Shown in pieces: positions 33,718 through 45,882 of a DNA stretch of 64,000 bases (its first letter is position 1; every line of letters begins with the position of its first letter). The notes under the pieces were generated by a model. That model was given only the letters and a program-made list of their open reading frames with translations, was not told the DNA's origin and made no database searches. This DNA is from Whalleya microplaca (taxonomy: Eukaryota > Ascomycota > Sordariomycetes > Xylariales > Xylariaceae), in NCBI GenBank assembly GCA_022497155.1, contig MU385730.1, positions 248,001-312,000 on the forward strand, written 5' to 3'. Made by a program: the position numbers and the translations under genes.

Positions 33718-35723
33718 ATCTTGCTGGCGAGTACTCCTTACATGGAATAATATAGAGAATGTATAGTTGATCCAATTCCAAATTTCAAAATTTATTTCTA
33801 ACATCTGGAAACAGGAGAAGCAGTCTTGACCAAACATTTTCTATATAATTGCTCAAGGTTTCTACAATTGAATACTTATCCTTTAAACAACTGATTAGGA
33901 AATGTGCCCTTTCTAATAATACCTTAAACACCTTTGATGACTATATAAATCATATGGCTTAGTTCTTTAACTCCTGCTATTTTATATGTAATGATGAAGA
34001 CAAGCTATATACCATAATTCTCCAATGTTTGCTCTCGGCTCGACCCAGAAATACTGCTGTTGTGAGCTTAGTCCGTAAAACCAGTCTCGAACTTCCTCGG
34101 AAAGCTAGAGATGTCAAATTGTGAAATCTATAGACTCCAGCATGACGACATCGAAGATAGGTGCTGCCTTACGAAAATGCTATTCCAGCTCCTTGGCTAC
34201 TCAGGTGTCCTTGGCAATGGATATCTCCGTGCTTCATCAATGCACAACATAAGCTGTGCGTATACTGATATGTGGGTTGAATTTTAAAGTCCCACCAGTT
34301 CTGCAGACAAACCCGAGGTTCTCACCACACCATGTACCAGAGCGGGAAAGCCCGTTGAAATAGGTCTAATAACAGTACGAAAATGCCCGTCAATCTACGA
34401 GTAGGTATTTACGACAGACGATGAGTGATAGTGATACTATTCTCAAGCTATTAAAATGGTTTTGTAGAAGTGGTTTTCTTTTAAGGCATAGAAAATCTCA
34501 TGAGAAGCGACAACATTTGAGACCGAACTAATGGAACATGCCGAAATATTTGTAATTGACAAGTGCTTGGCACATAACGATGTTGCAGGATGAGATGCCC
34601 CTTTACAAGTCCCATAAATGAGCCTTTCCTTCAAGTCATTCATGTTGTAAATAATTCGCATATAATAAATCAAAATGCTATATATAGTGCTATGTAGTTT
34701 ATGTAGTTTATGATCGTTGGCAAATCGTTACACAATGCCTTTATAGTCTAAATCACTTGGCATGTATAACCATCCAATCATTGCTACCTTATTCTGCAGG
34801 CTACCTAGGCTAGCTGCTTACAATTGGAGGTGGGTTTCGGCATCATGATTCCCGCTCATTGATCCTTACATATGATTATTATCTTATCAGATGAGACTCT
34901 ATGGTCACCATAGCTGATGCTACCTAAGTTAACAAGGCCTCACATGTAGGTATGAGTAGGTCTAACATACTTGCATATTCGTACACATCTTAAAACATTA
35001 GATTACTGAATGACATGAGTCTTATATAATTTTACATTGAATAATTATCTCATTATCTAAGTAAACTGAGATGTTCAACATCACAATATTTCCTCTGGAA
35101 CACGTGCGAGACTCCAATGTCCATTGCCACACCTAGCCATACCTGTTAGTCACAAAGATATAGTTGCCTATTTAACACTACCTAATGCAACACGACCAAC
35201 CAACCTACTACATATATATGTACCAGATGCCTCTGCATGTAGATACCAGGCAGCTATGTAATAAGTTAGCACAGGTTTACGGGTGAACCCTAGACTCGTT
35301 AGTGTCTTACCCCGCGTTCTGTCCCATTCTCCAAAGGTCCACATAGCTAGTGCGTGAGTGGGGTTCAACGCCTACCCAGGCACCTACCTAGGTTAGGTAG
35401 GTAATTAGGTGTAGGTAGGCAGGCGCTGAACAACCCGAAAAGCCGACTAACCCCGATCGCCTTGACTGCCTACCTATGAACATCGATGGCTTCAATCCTT
35501 CCTTGTCCTCCACAAACATCCCTCCCATCTGTCGTCTTCAAGGTCAACTCTCATATACATGTATCATTGTCCCAATCGAGAAGACCCATCGCAGTCCCCG
35601 AGTTTCCTCGCCATTCCGCATTAAGACATAGGCATCAAATAAATGTACTCGTCTACTTAGACAGAATGTCGTTCTAATCTCGTGATCTCTCTCTTGAGTC
35701 GAACTGAAAGCAGCCTTGCCCCT
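33718..35723. other. Intergenic region
   Basis: AT-rich sequence, no supported gene. A dense cluster of CCTAC/GTAGG motifs (CACCTACCTAGGTTAGGTAGG and neighbours) lies at 35378-35427, about 300 bases before the bHLH start. Confidence 0.45.
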
Positions 35724-36707
35724 ATGCTGTCCGCAGATTACGAAGAGCCTTCAAACGGAAGGCCGCCTCAAACACCATTGAAGCGCAATACTAGCGATGA
35801 CATGGGCAGCACAACGGCTAAGCCGCGTGCCAGGAAGAAGCGAGTCCGTAACTTCACCGCCGACGACCGTGCTGCCCATCGCGTATTCGAGAAGTCTCGT
35901 CGCGAGGCTTTCAAGGAGAGATTGACTGTTCGTCTCCCTGTTTACATAGCTGACTTCACGTTATTGTTATTGCGCATTAGCTGAAGCATTCTCAAGGTCC
36001 TAGCGAATCTGCTGCCGGCCCTCCGAGATACCGACCCACAACGACTCTCGAAGCACGTTGTTGTTGACGAAAGCATCTCCTATCTGAAATCGCAGCACTC
36101 GGAATACCATGCTGCCGCCGAACAGCTACGCGCTGTGACCAGCGAACGTGATCAACTACTTGCAGAGGTGAACCACTGGAGAGCTCGCGCTGGAGTCGAG
36201 ATGCGACATGCAAATATGCCGAACGAATCTCCGGTTCAGCGGTACGGGAAATTGTCGATCAGCGCAACCGAGTTGAACCCAACGTATCGCAACCCAGGTG
36301 GTCTAGGGCAAATTGACAAGCCCTCGACTACTGAAAAGGCTGACCCCTCGGCCACGAGTTCTTTTCCGATACCAATGCAGGGCGGGATTGAGGCAGCTAA
36401 TATTCCGAGATCGGTTGGAGCCTGGGGCCGTTTCAGTGACGCAATACCCATCCAAGACACGTCAGGTCCAGATCAAGACGTCTCGGAGGGTGTTGCCGAA
36501 TCGAACGCCATACTATTTCCCAGCCAATCCGCGATAACCGCGTGCCAAAGTAACCAAGTACCGGAGCTCTCGCAATTCTCCAACGGCACGCCCCAGCAAG
36601 AGGCCATGTTTGTATCCCCAGGACCACCACAGATGGTCAATCTATCAGATTTCCAGGCGAGCGGTATTACTCACAATGGTATGCCGATACAGGGGTTTAT
36701 GCCATGA
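35724..36707 (+). CDS. bHLH transcription factor
   Basis: Two exons, 35724-35927 and 35997-36707, giving 304 residues. After a basic leader (KPRARKKRVRNFTADDRAA) the basic region and first helix read HRVFEKSRREAFKERL (from residue 52), with the His, Glu and Arg that contact an E-box. The intron falls in the loop, and helix 2 follows as VLANLLPAL, then RLSKHVVVDESISYLKSQ. A short coiled stretch (AAEQLRAVTSERDQLLAEVNHW) comes next. The remainder is disordered and rich in P, S and Q. The protein should act in the nucleus as a dimer; targets are unknown. The first ATG of the open frame was chosen; a further upstream exon is possible. The donor is GTTCGT, weaker than usual. Confidence 0.82.
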
Positions 36708-38918
36708 CAACTCTTGCATTGAAATAGAGCAATGTACACATGGCAACAAAGCCATAGAGAGGGTCGTCCCAAACCTCCCACAGAGACCTTCTTCAGACCG
36801 AATGGTACTTATGCCAGAAAGAGAACTTTAACTAATACCTAATATGAGAGAGTAAGTACAGCTTTAATTCACAAACTCAGTCCTACTAACCCTTCCATGT
36901 GTAGTTATCTAAGGCGTTTGATGTCTCAAGCTAGCTCATTGGCTCAATGTTCTTAGAGACTTGTCCCACCGCTCGTCTTCGTTAGACAAGAGCGCCACAG
37001 CGTTCCTCAGCCAACTTGTCAGAGCAGTCATTGGGATTCAACTTCACTAGTTTTGGGATTCTTCGGCCATGCTGTCATCTTGTGGTATCCCAGATCTATC
37101 GCCGCTATTGCGTTTTAGGGAAGCAAGCTGCATCGACACTTTATTGTCACTTACGTCAGCTTCTGGCGCTACGACCTGTGAGGTATGCCTCAACAGAGGC
37201 TACCCCTTTCCGGTCTCCTCGTCAGGCGCTTCTACCCATTAGACCCACAGGATCTAAGGGTCTATCAAATTGCTTGGGCCGACCCTACTCTGGCCTACTC
37301 GGTTCAACATATGGTCGATGGCAGTGCTTACATTGATATTTATGTATCATCCGGGGCAAAAAAATCCAACCTTTTGGAAGAAACTCGAGATTGAGCAACA
37401 TTTATGGCTTATCGAGCAAGTTAACTTCATCACGACAGTTGATTATGTGGGACTTCAGTACAGGGTCACTTAAACTATCTTATGAAGAAGAGTCACCGCT
37501 AAAGTTGTTCAGTTCAAAAGGCAAAATACTGTAGAACTGACACTATCCCTATTGCTAGGATGCCGAGGCATGCGATGCTCTTCGTGTATCAATATATATG
37601 TCATTAACTCTGTCAGTAGCCGGCAAGACTCAAGGAACCTGATTACTGTATCCATCCTCACCACCTGAAAGTATGTCACTGACTATGTCTGTACTTGACT
37701 ATCTTTAACAGTCAAGAGCTATTTCATATTTCAGAGGGGTAGGGTGCTTAAGAGGTACTTGGATTCGTATTTGGTAGTCGAAAACGCTGTGCAAGCGATG
37801 ACCATCGCGCACCAAAACACGTCATCTCTAACTTCACGCAGAATCAATCGTGACAGTGCGGTTGTCTCTGAAGCGCTGTATTCCTCGTCGGAGTGGTCGT
37901 TGCCTAGGTAGACCGCTGTCTTCACTAATGGTCTCTACTTGCTAAGTTGCTCACGGGAAAGCCCCTGGCTTCTCCATCCTAGTAGCTCGATCTTCATTAC
38001 CACGATCACCAGTCATCTCGAGTTCCAAGGCTTGGAAATTTAAAAGAAGGAAAAGGAATTAGAATAAAAAAGGATGTAGACGTGATAAGTATTTATATAT
38101 AACGTCGGTACTATAATACTTTCGGTAATGTACAGTTTATATATCTTACCAGACCCATCCGGATGAGAATCTTAGCTCCCGAAATAAACTGAGATCGTGG
38201 GTGGAACAAGATACCACCTTCCTATTCAATTAAAGCTTTCTTATTGCTTTTCATCAGTATCGGGATCGTCCGACAGCCTTCAATCGGCTCCATTTGCACC
38301 GCGTTCCATGGCCGCCTATCTACGGATACCTACATGAAGGCTGTAGGGCGCTCGATAAGCCATGGCGCTAAGAAGGTTAGATTCCGTAAGTCGAACTTGG
38401 CATCTTGCTGATCTTTGTCTACTTCTATGTCGCATAGATAGAATCTTTGCTATTTGTGTCCTATCAACTATCTATAAAATGTGATGAGATAAGCGTCAGC
38501 CATGCTGATTCATGGAAATGAGTCCCTGCAGCACCTCCACTCTACACGCGTGGCATGGTTTCAGCAGTCGATACTATAAGTCAGGTATATACGAGGACCA
38601 TGAGTTGAAGATAAGCACGCGTGCCATGCACCGAGGTCTTCCCGATTCTTTCCCTAGCTAACACCTGGGTGCTAGCCTTCAACCACGACAGACAGAGCTG
38701 TAACCCTGGTTCACTCCACGTGGGAGCCCTTATCTGCTGCAGCATAGCTTCTCCAAGGTGGCTGATCTGATGCTACCATTGATATTGTGCGGGGTGACGC
38801 CACGGCTCAGCGGCTCATAATGCAGGCTCTCATATATACTCAACTCTCGCCCTGTATGTAGATCGCCTCGCCAGTTCTTCTCTCAGCTTATCTGAGTCCC
38901 GTGGTTACTTCACGAGCC
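36708..38918. other. Intergenic region
   Basis: No gene with support. A frame at 37185-37394 (ATG start, 69 codons, DPQDLRVYQIAWADPTLAYS) reads protein-like but matches no family I know and has no exon partners. The last 100 bases are the permease promoter. Confidence 0.4.
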
Positions 38919-41421
38919 ATGTCGCAAGTATCCGAGATCACGACGCTCCCGGCGGAGATGAAGTCGACGCTGGAGATTCCCAAGGACCCAGAGAAGGCTC
39001 CCGAAAAGATCAGCGATACCGAGGCTAGCGACAAGAGCAGTATCGCCGCCGGCGAGGGTCAAGAAGATGAAGGTATGGATAGCTTTGACTGCTTGCCTTG
39101 CCTTGTTTGATTTCTGCGATGTTGACTGGTTAGCAGCGCCCCAGTATACTGACGACCAGTACAAGAAACTGAAGAGGAAGGTCGACAAGTATCTGCTCCC
39201 GTTGATGTGGCTCTGTTACGGAATCCAGCAGACGGATAAGACATCCATTGGAACCCAGGCTACGTTTGGTCTTCGAAAGGTATACACATGCATGCGTACA
39301 CGCCTCTAATGGTGCTAGAGCCATCGCAGTTGACAGAGTTGCTAACGAAGCCGTTCATCTTCGTGCAGGATACCGGGCTTGTGGGTCAGCAATACTCGTG
39401 GCTGACGACAGCCTTCTACATCACGTACATGTGCTTCGAATTCCCGTCCAACATCCTCCTCCAGCGGTATCTGATGGGACGCACACTATCGTGCTATATG
39501 ATTGTGAGTAGCATCTAGAGTCATTCATTACCTTTCTGTCTTGGTTCAGGGGCAATGATTCGTTATTGGGCCGTATTCAGGAGTCAATTACGCCCAACGC
39601 AGATCTCAGAACTCTCCAGCATTCGCTAAACTGTCGAAAAAGAAAAATAACTAATCTCCAATGGTGTAGTGCTGGGGCATCGTGGTGCTATGCATCGGCT
39701 TCGCCCAGAATTTCACACAACTCATCACTCTGCGGGCTCTTCAGGGCATGTTCGAAGTATGTACTTTCAATTTTTATTTGGCTGCGTGATATAAGCCTTG
39801 AGCGCATAATTTTTTTTAATATACTGTTATCGCAGTGCTGCATCTCGCCTGGGTTCATCCTCGTTATCGGCAGCTGGTACACGACGCGCGAGCACGCCTC
39901 GCGCTCGCTCGTCTTCCAGAGCGCCAATGCCGGCTTCGGCGTCATCGCCAACCTGATCCTCTACGGAATCGGCTCAGTGCAGTATTCAAAGGGCCCCGAG
40001 TTTCAGGCATGGAGGTATATGTCCTACGTGAGTCTACTACGTCCCAGCGAGCTTCGGCATATGTATGTGTATGCGTTAGGTAGAAGCCATACTAATCATG
40101 ATGGTACAGTTCCTTGGAGGCTTGACGACGATCACCGGATGTCTATGCCTCTTCCTGCTGGGCACGCCGTCCGAGGTCCGGTGGCTATCGCCCGAGCAGA
40201 AGAAGATGGCCAATACGCGCATCAGGTCGAATAATACCGGCCATGACCGCACGGGCATCAAGAAATGGAAATGGAAGCAAGCGCGAGAATGCCTGATTGA
40301 TCCTTGCGTGAGTTGAGCTCTCTGTTAACTGGTGGTGTTGCATGTTGTTAACGGTGGACGGCAGTTCTGGTTCGCGGGCATCAACGCCTTTCTCAGCTCC
40401 GTCCCCAATGGCGGCATTACTACCTTCGGCTCAATTTTCACCACTAGCTTTGGGTTCAGTGAGTATTCGGAATGCAGGCTCTTCACAATAGGAAATGACA
40501 AGGCTAATGGTAGTATGTAGCCAACTTGCAAGTGATTCTCCTCGACATCCCGCGAAACGTTCTCTCTGTGTTGTATTTCGTCTTGATCGGCCTTGCTACG
40601 AGCAAGTGGAAGAACCTGCGGATGTGCGTACCCAGATATGACCAAGCCGTGCTTAGATATCCAGACTAACCACGTCTATCAGGTACTTCATGATGTTCTC
40701 CGTGATTCCGCCCTTCGTGGGCTTCATCGTGATGGCGATGTTGCCTAACGAGCCGCAGTACAAATGGACGAAATGGGGCGGGTGCGTAACGAACCAAGCC
40801 AAACCGCACTCGAATAACCCATGGAAGCACTGCTAACACTCAGACACAACAGCTACTTCATTACCGTGCCCTTCGTCGTCGCCCTCTTCCTCGCCTGGAC
40901 GTTGATCCCCTCCAACATCGCCGGCCGCACCAAGCGCACGCTGACGTCGTCGTTCACCTTCGTCGGATACTGCGTGGGCAACATGGTCGGGTCACAGATC
41001 TTCAATGCGAAAGACGCTGTACGCGAATTCCATTTCCTACACTTGTGGCATTATCTACCCCCGTCTACCTATACCTATTCCTATCTGCATGTATATAATC
41101 TGAGCTAACATACATATGTACGCGTAGCCACGATACGTCCCCGGCACCGTCGGCTGCGCAGTCTGCTTCGGACTAGAGTTTCTGCTCCTCGTGATATGGC
41201 GCCTGGTGCTCGTGTTCCGCAATCGGCGGCGTGAGAAACAGATGCGCGAGGAAGGACTTGACGAGGAGGAGCGGGTACGGCGGGGACAGGAACTGGGAGA
41301 GCAGGACTGCACGGATTTCGAGAACCCTTATGTGAGTCAACACATCGGCTTATACATATTATTCTCTTGCGAGAGGCATGTCCTAACCACGGCGCTTGTC
41401 TAGTTCCGATATACGATGTAG
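38919..41421 (+). CDS. Dal5-type MFS permease (anion:cation symporter family)
   Basis: Twelve exons: 38919-39072, 39137-39279, 39369-39503, 39670-39756, 39836-40027, 40110-40307, 40365-40458, 40521-40623, 40683-40781, 40853-41018, 41128-41331 and 41404-41421, giving 530 residues. Signature stretches are LPLMWLCYGIQQTDKTSIGTQ, YITYMCFEFPSNILLQRY, LRALQGMFECCISPGFILVIG, GTPSEVRWLSPEQKKMA and RTKRTLTSSFTFVGYCVGN, all typical of the allantoate/nicotinate/vitamin permease group. The C-terminus DFENPYFRYTM matches the family's FRY ending, which lies in a separate 18-base last exon. Likely a plasma-membrane importer of an organic anion such as allantoate, a ureido acid or a vitamin; which one cannot be told. 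Eleven introns is high for this genome region. All splice borders are GT...AG and keep frame. Confidence 0.9.
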
Positions 41422-42426
41422 GCAACTGAGAGATGGCGACTAGCCGTGGGGGATATGTTTTATAATGAAAAGGGTTGGTCGTGTTCGTATCACGAAGATC
41501 GTCTAGCGAAGAACGTCTCCGGTTGCTCCGGTCTGCCTCTGTTGCTACTGCACGCACGCACAGCCCATACGCAACGCGTTGTGTAGGATTCTAGAGCCTA
41601 GCATCAAGGATGCCTTGATCAATTAGACATACGTTTACCCAACGCCATTCTCCGTACCCTTGAAATTAGATTGTGCTACGTCCGGTCCGGTCGGGTAGAA
41701 CAAGGCGAAGCACAAGTAAGCTTTAAGTCAAGGGATGTGGTACAGTCGCGTGTATTTTCAATCTCCACAAGTGACAGTGACCGGCCTATCGAAGCTGTGA
41801 ACAGCGCCGCTAGATGATTCTCCAAATGTCAAAATGCAAGACATACAGGCACTAAGGTTAGTGAGATGACACGAAGGATTCGGCTTCTTCCAGTCGTCAA
41901 CACCAAGGATCGAAGCTACTAGGTTAGCGGGATCTATCCCCACTCGAGCTTATGTCAACTGCAACATACAGGTAGCACACGATTAGGTATCGCACGAGAA
42001 CAGAGTCTTGGAACTACTAAGTATTTGACATTGTAGACTATGAATTGCAACTGCTTCCGGCGCGTCGTACGGACAGCCGGATCGCGGATCCCACATCAAG
42101 TCCATCCAAAAAAGGGCCATCATCCATGCGTGGCAACTGTTCCCCAGGCAGGGAGGTAGGGCGTCCGAAAAAAAAAGTTTAGACGCCCGCCGCCTGGGAA
42201 CAGGTTGTGAAGAAATTGCAAAAGTGCAAAAGAGGTATCTCAAACTCATTTCGAAAATCCCGGACCCAATCGCTCTCTGATAACGCCTATTCCCCCCCTT
42301 CTCCCTAGATGTATGTACTTTTTCTTTTTCCCCTCCGAGATCTATCCGTCGTCGGTGTATAAATCATATCGCGTTGCATTGCGTGGCGCTGCGTTGCGTT
42401 CGAATGGTGTAATAGTAAACATTCGT
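41422..42426. other. Intergenic region between convergent genes
   Basis: Carries the 3' ends of the permease (plus) and of the glucanase (minus). GCGTTGCATTGCGTGGCGCTGCGTTGCG near 42370-42400 is a short imperfect repeat. No gene. Confidence 0.45.
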
Positions 42427-43344
42427 CTAGGATGAGTAGACGGACACCCATTGGACCTCCATCATGCTGCCGTACCCGTCTGAGGTAAGAGCGTTGGGCG
42501 CGCCCGGCCAGTCACCGCCAACGGCGACATTGAGAATTAGATACCTAGAAACGGAAGTGTTAGCAATTGATTGCTCGACCGTTGCGAATCCGCTATCAAT
42601 GGGTGAAACTTACAAGGGGCTGTGAGCTAGGGCCGACCAGGTAGCAGCATCGCCGATCTGTGCTCCCGTGGTGGTAGTGAAAGTGTTGCCGTCCAGTTGC
42701 CACGAGATGGTCTGTTGCGTCCAGTCGTCGTTCGTGCGGTCGATGGTGACACTCCAGACGTGGAAGCCGTCGGTGGGCATTATCACCGTTCCCTTGCGTC
42801 CGATGGGCTCGAGGCAAGGGTTGGTGGTGCCGGTTGCGCAGTGGAGGGTGCCGTAGCCGGTCGGGAGCCCATTGACCTGCTCGAAGATGTCGATCTCGCC
42901 GGCTTCGGGCCATTGGGTGCCGTGGCGCATCGCGTCGCCGAGAGCCCAGAACGCAGGCCATATCCCCTGCTTCTCGAGGAACGAATTGCTCCCCAGCAGA
43001 ATGTTGGCTGCGATCTTCGTGACCTTGCCAGGCGCCGGTGTCCATGATCCCTTGGTCTCGATACGGCCGGAGGTCCAGAGGCCCGACGGCGACTTGTGTG
43101 GGACGAACTGTATAGTGCCACCGCCACTGATCTGGAGATTCTTGTTTGAAGTTGTGTACGTTTGAAGCTCGTCGTTCGTGTTTATGGCGTCCATAATGTT
43201 CCAAGCGTTCCCATCGGGCGAAGCGCCTGCGGGACCCTCGAAGTCCTCAGACCAAACGATCGTCATGCCGTCAACATTCGGCGGGGTGATAGCCACGGCC
43301 AATGCCGGGATGAGTGAGAAAACGAAGCTCTGTTGAAACCGCAT
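42427..43344 (-). CDS. Secreted GH16 endo-beta-1,3(4)-glucanase
   Basis: Two exons on the minus strand, 43344-42614 and 42544-42427, giving 282 residues. MRFQQSFVFSLIPALAVA is a signal peptide. The glycoside hydrolase 16 core is intact: WSEDFEGPAG, SGRIETKGSW, WPAFWALGD and the catalytic EIDIFE motif with nucleophile Glu 150, Asp 152 and acid/base Glu 155, then a C-terminal strand LILNVAVGGDWPGAP. There is no GPI signal or carbohydrate-binding module. It likely cleaves mixed-linkage or beta-1,3-glucans in the medium or cell wall. One 69-base intron with a GTAAGT donor. The exon-2 part is missed if the gene is read as a single ORF. Confidence 0.92.
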
Positions 43345-45848
43345 GTTGCTTTCAGATTCGAGAGAGCGAGTGTATGTATATATGTATTAGAGACAGGTAT
43401 CAGCCTTGTGATCACTGTAGCAGCCCAGTCCTATAGATCTCTAGATCCTTTAGATAGACAGGGGTGAATGGTAGAGAAGTGAACGAGGTATCAAGCTGGT
43501 AGGTGTGGAATGAAGCCTGTCTTGCAGGGAGCGAGTGTATATGTATATAAAAAGAGGGACGAAGTGAACAAGCCAGAGCCTGTAGCAAAAGAAAAGAATG
43601 TAGTATAAGTTCGCCTAAGCGGAAGAAGAGAGTGTGTGATAACAAGATGTTGGGTGCGGAAGAAGCAGATCCAGCGAGCAGAGCTCGGAGGCGTGTTGAC
43701 CTTGGGGATATATAAGAGGCCCATAATATTCGACAGCGTAGCACTAAGGCTACCCCGATGAAAAGAGAACAAAGCTCCACCACCACATGATGGCTCAGAC
43801 AAGCTAGATTAGGTTCACGGATCTATTTGCCGGCACGGACGACAAAGAAAGCTGTGGGCTGGCCACCCTCGAAGACAAGGGTAGAATAGACGAAGATACG
43901 GGGACCAAAGAAACGGGAGCATAATACCGTCTTAGTATCGAGATTAATTGTGGAGGGTAAGGGTGAAACTGCTTGGAATTGGAAGGCAACTTTCCTCTTG
44001 GGCAGGGTGACTGGTGTGGTGGTACTCTGGAGTGACATTGAGCGCCTGTTCCTGAATTCAGAGCCACACCAGAATATGCCAGTGTGCGTATTGTGAGTGG
44101 CTGATATGAAATCGAGCTTAATATCACTACAAGCTCCGGGCATAGCCTAGCCTACGTGGGCATGTATCTCTAAGTCACTCAAGGTCTGGACGAGTCTAGG
44201 TCAGCATGATAGTGGCAATATAGAATGGCATAAGAAAAAACCTGGCAAGAAGCCAGTCGACCCTCAGATCGAACGCCCAACAAGATAAGATATGCGGGCT
44301 GGCAAGATATTTGTGCAACACCGATGAGTTGGCGAACTGCCCAGCGACACTGACATGTTGAACACCTGCATGTGTGATGTGGAATGTCGAAACAACCAAT
44401 GGATGGGTATGAAGTTCGCCGGAAGCAGCATGTGTGTTTTCTCGCATCAGCTATAGAAGAGGGGCAGATATTCAAAAAGGGGCAGGGGCTGGCCCTAATG
44501 CAAGGGACGTGGAGTTCCACTGGAATTGCACCACCCGCCCTAAACGGCAAGGCTCGGCCAGGATGCTGAAACTGCGGAAAATACACCAGGGCTGGCTACT
44601 CTGCCTGGATCTGTTTTGACAAGACATCTAAGCCACTTGGTCAACAGTAATCACCGGATGTCAAGCAACGCAGAACGACATCTCGAGAGACGATAGCCGC
44701 GAGGTTGAGGGAAGTGAACCTTAGTTCTAAGCGCGCGCGGAGAGCCTGGACTACGCAGTACTAGAAAAGAGAATTGTCTTATTACACACGAATAATTATC
44801 CTGTCTTTTAGCGCGCGCTGCCATATCCGCGCTTACGTACAGAACAAGTTCCAGGTCTTCAATAGCCGAGAAGAAATGCAGATCTTCCTACTCTCGGGGT
44901 TGCCATGAGAGTTCTGACTCAGCCTCTAAAAGCCGGTACCGATGAACCATGACAAACAAGCTGTTGTTGTCGTCGTGAGAAGTTACCTGCTTACTGAACG
45001 GAAGCAATGCTAACGGGGGCCAAAGAAACTACCGTTCTAAGGATTCGAAGGCAGATTCCGCTATCTCAGGACAGAAAAGGGCACATCTTTGCCAGTCAAG
45101 GCTAGTTTTACTTCCATATCTCCGATTACCAACGCCGATTTTTTTGGTACGATTCGTGCAAGTGCTCGATAGTGCTCGATCAGTGATCTGGTTAGATAGC
45201 TAGCTGGAACTCTCCCGTTCAGTCGGTCCTTGGCATGCTTGGTTCCACCACGACTACCAAGACTACCAAGACTGACTAACTAACAGCTGAGCCAATGAAA
45301 AGAATGAAAGCCTCCAACGCTACTCGACGTGACACAACAGCCCGTGGACCGCCTCACGTCTTTTTGACTCTCTCTTCTCTCTCTGATGGCTGATGGAGGG
45401 CGAGAACGACGCCAAAAGCATTGCATCGAGCCTTCGCTTATGTACTTCGTGCAGGCGAGGGAACGAGGACCAAGTGTTTCGCCGAGGCTAGTGGCCTATT
45501 GCCATCAGACGAACCTATGAAGATTCAGGGGACGTGTTTCATGTCTATCTTTCGGCCTGGCTCAACTGCCCTATTCGGCCTTTGAGGAAAAGAAAGGGAC
45601 ATCGCTAGGGCATGCCACGCCATCAAACCCTCGGCACGGCATATGGATGGGGAAGAAGTCGGTCGAAACTTTTCGCTTCTTTTGTCATAAACACATGTGA
45701 GGTTCGAATGCAAGACAAATTAGACGACCCAATCGCGATAGTATGCACAGTCCACGTTGCGATGCATTTCCGTGTGAAACAAAAGCAGCAGACTGAATAG
45801 GCACTAACCGCATTGCGCGATTTACGATTTACGATTCCATTCATACCT
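43345..45848. other. Intergenic region left of the transposon
   Basis: The glucanase promoter occupies the first few hundred bases, with TATATGTATT near 43375. Two copies of the palindromic run GCGCGCG lie near 44733 and 44813. Several overlapping frames of 80-135 codons near 43400-44600 show no family signal and mirror each other on neighbouring frames. No gene is supported. Confidence 0.45.
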
Positions 45849-45856
45849 CTATCCGA
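45849..45856. repeat. Left 8-base direct repeat (candidate target duplication)
   Basis: CTATCCGA is repeated in the same orientation at 52740-52747. Each copy is separated from the inverted-repeat arm by exactly five bases. Confidence 0.55.
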
Positions 45857-45861
45857 CTGGG

Positions 45862-45882
45862 TCGTTAACGGAGCACCTGTTC
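45862..45882 (+). repeat. Left terminal inverted repeat arm
   Basis: Its 21 bases are the exact reverse complement of 52714-52734. Identity stops abruptly on the inner side. The arm retains CA and TG, so it was not mutated like the interior. Confidence 0.7.

Noticed and set aside
44179..44586. 135-codon cysteine-rich minus-strand frame
   Set aside because: The Cys richness is not arranged in a known pattern, there is no signal peptide, and the opposite strand is equally open.
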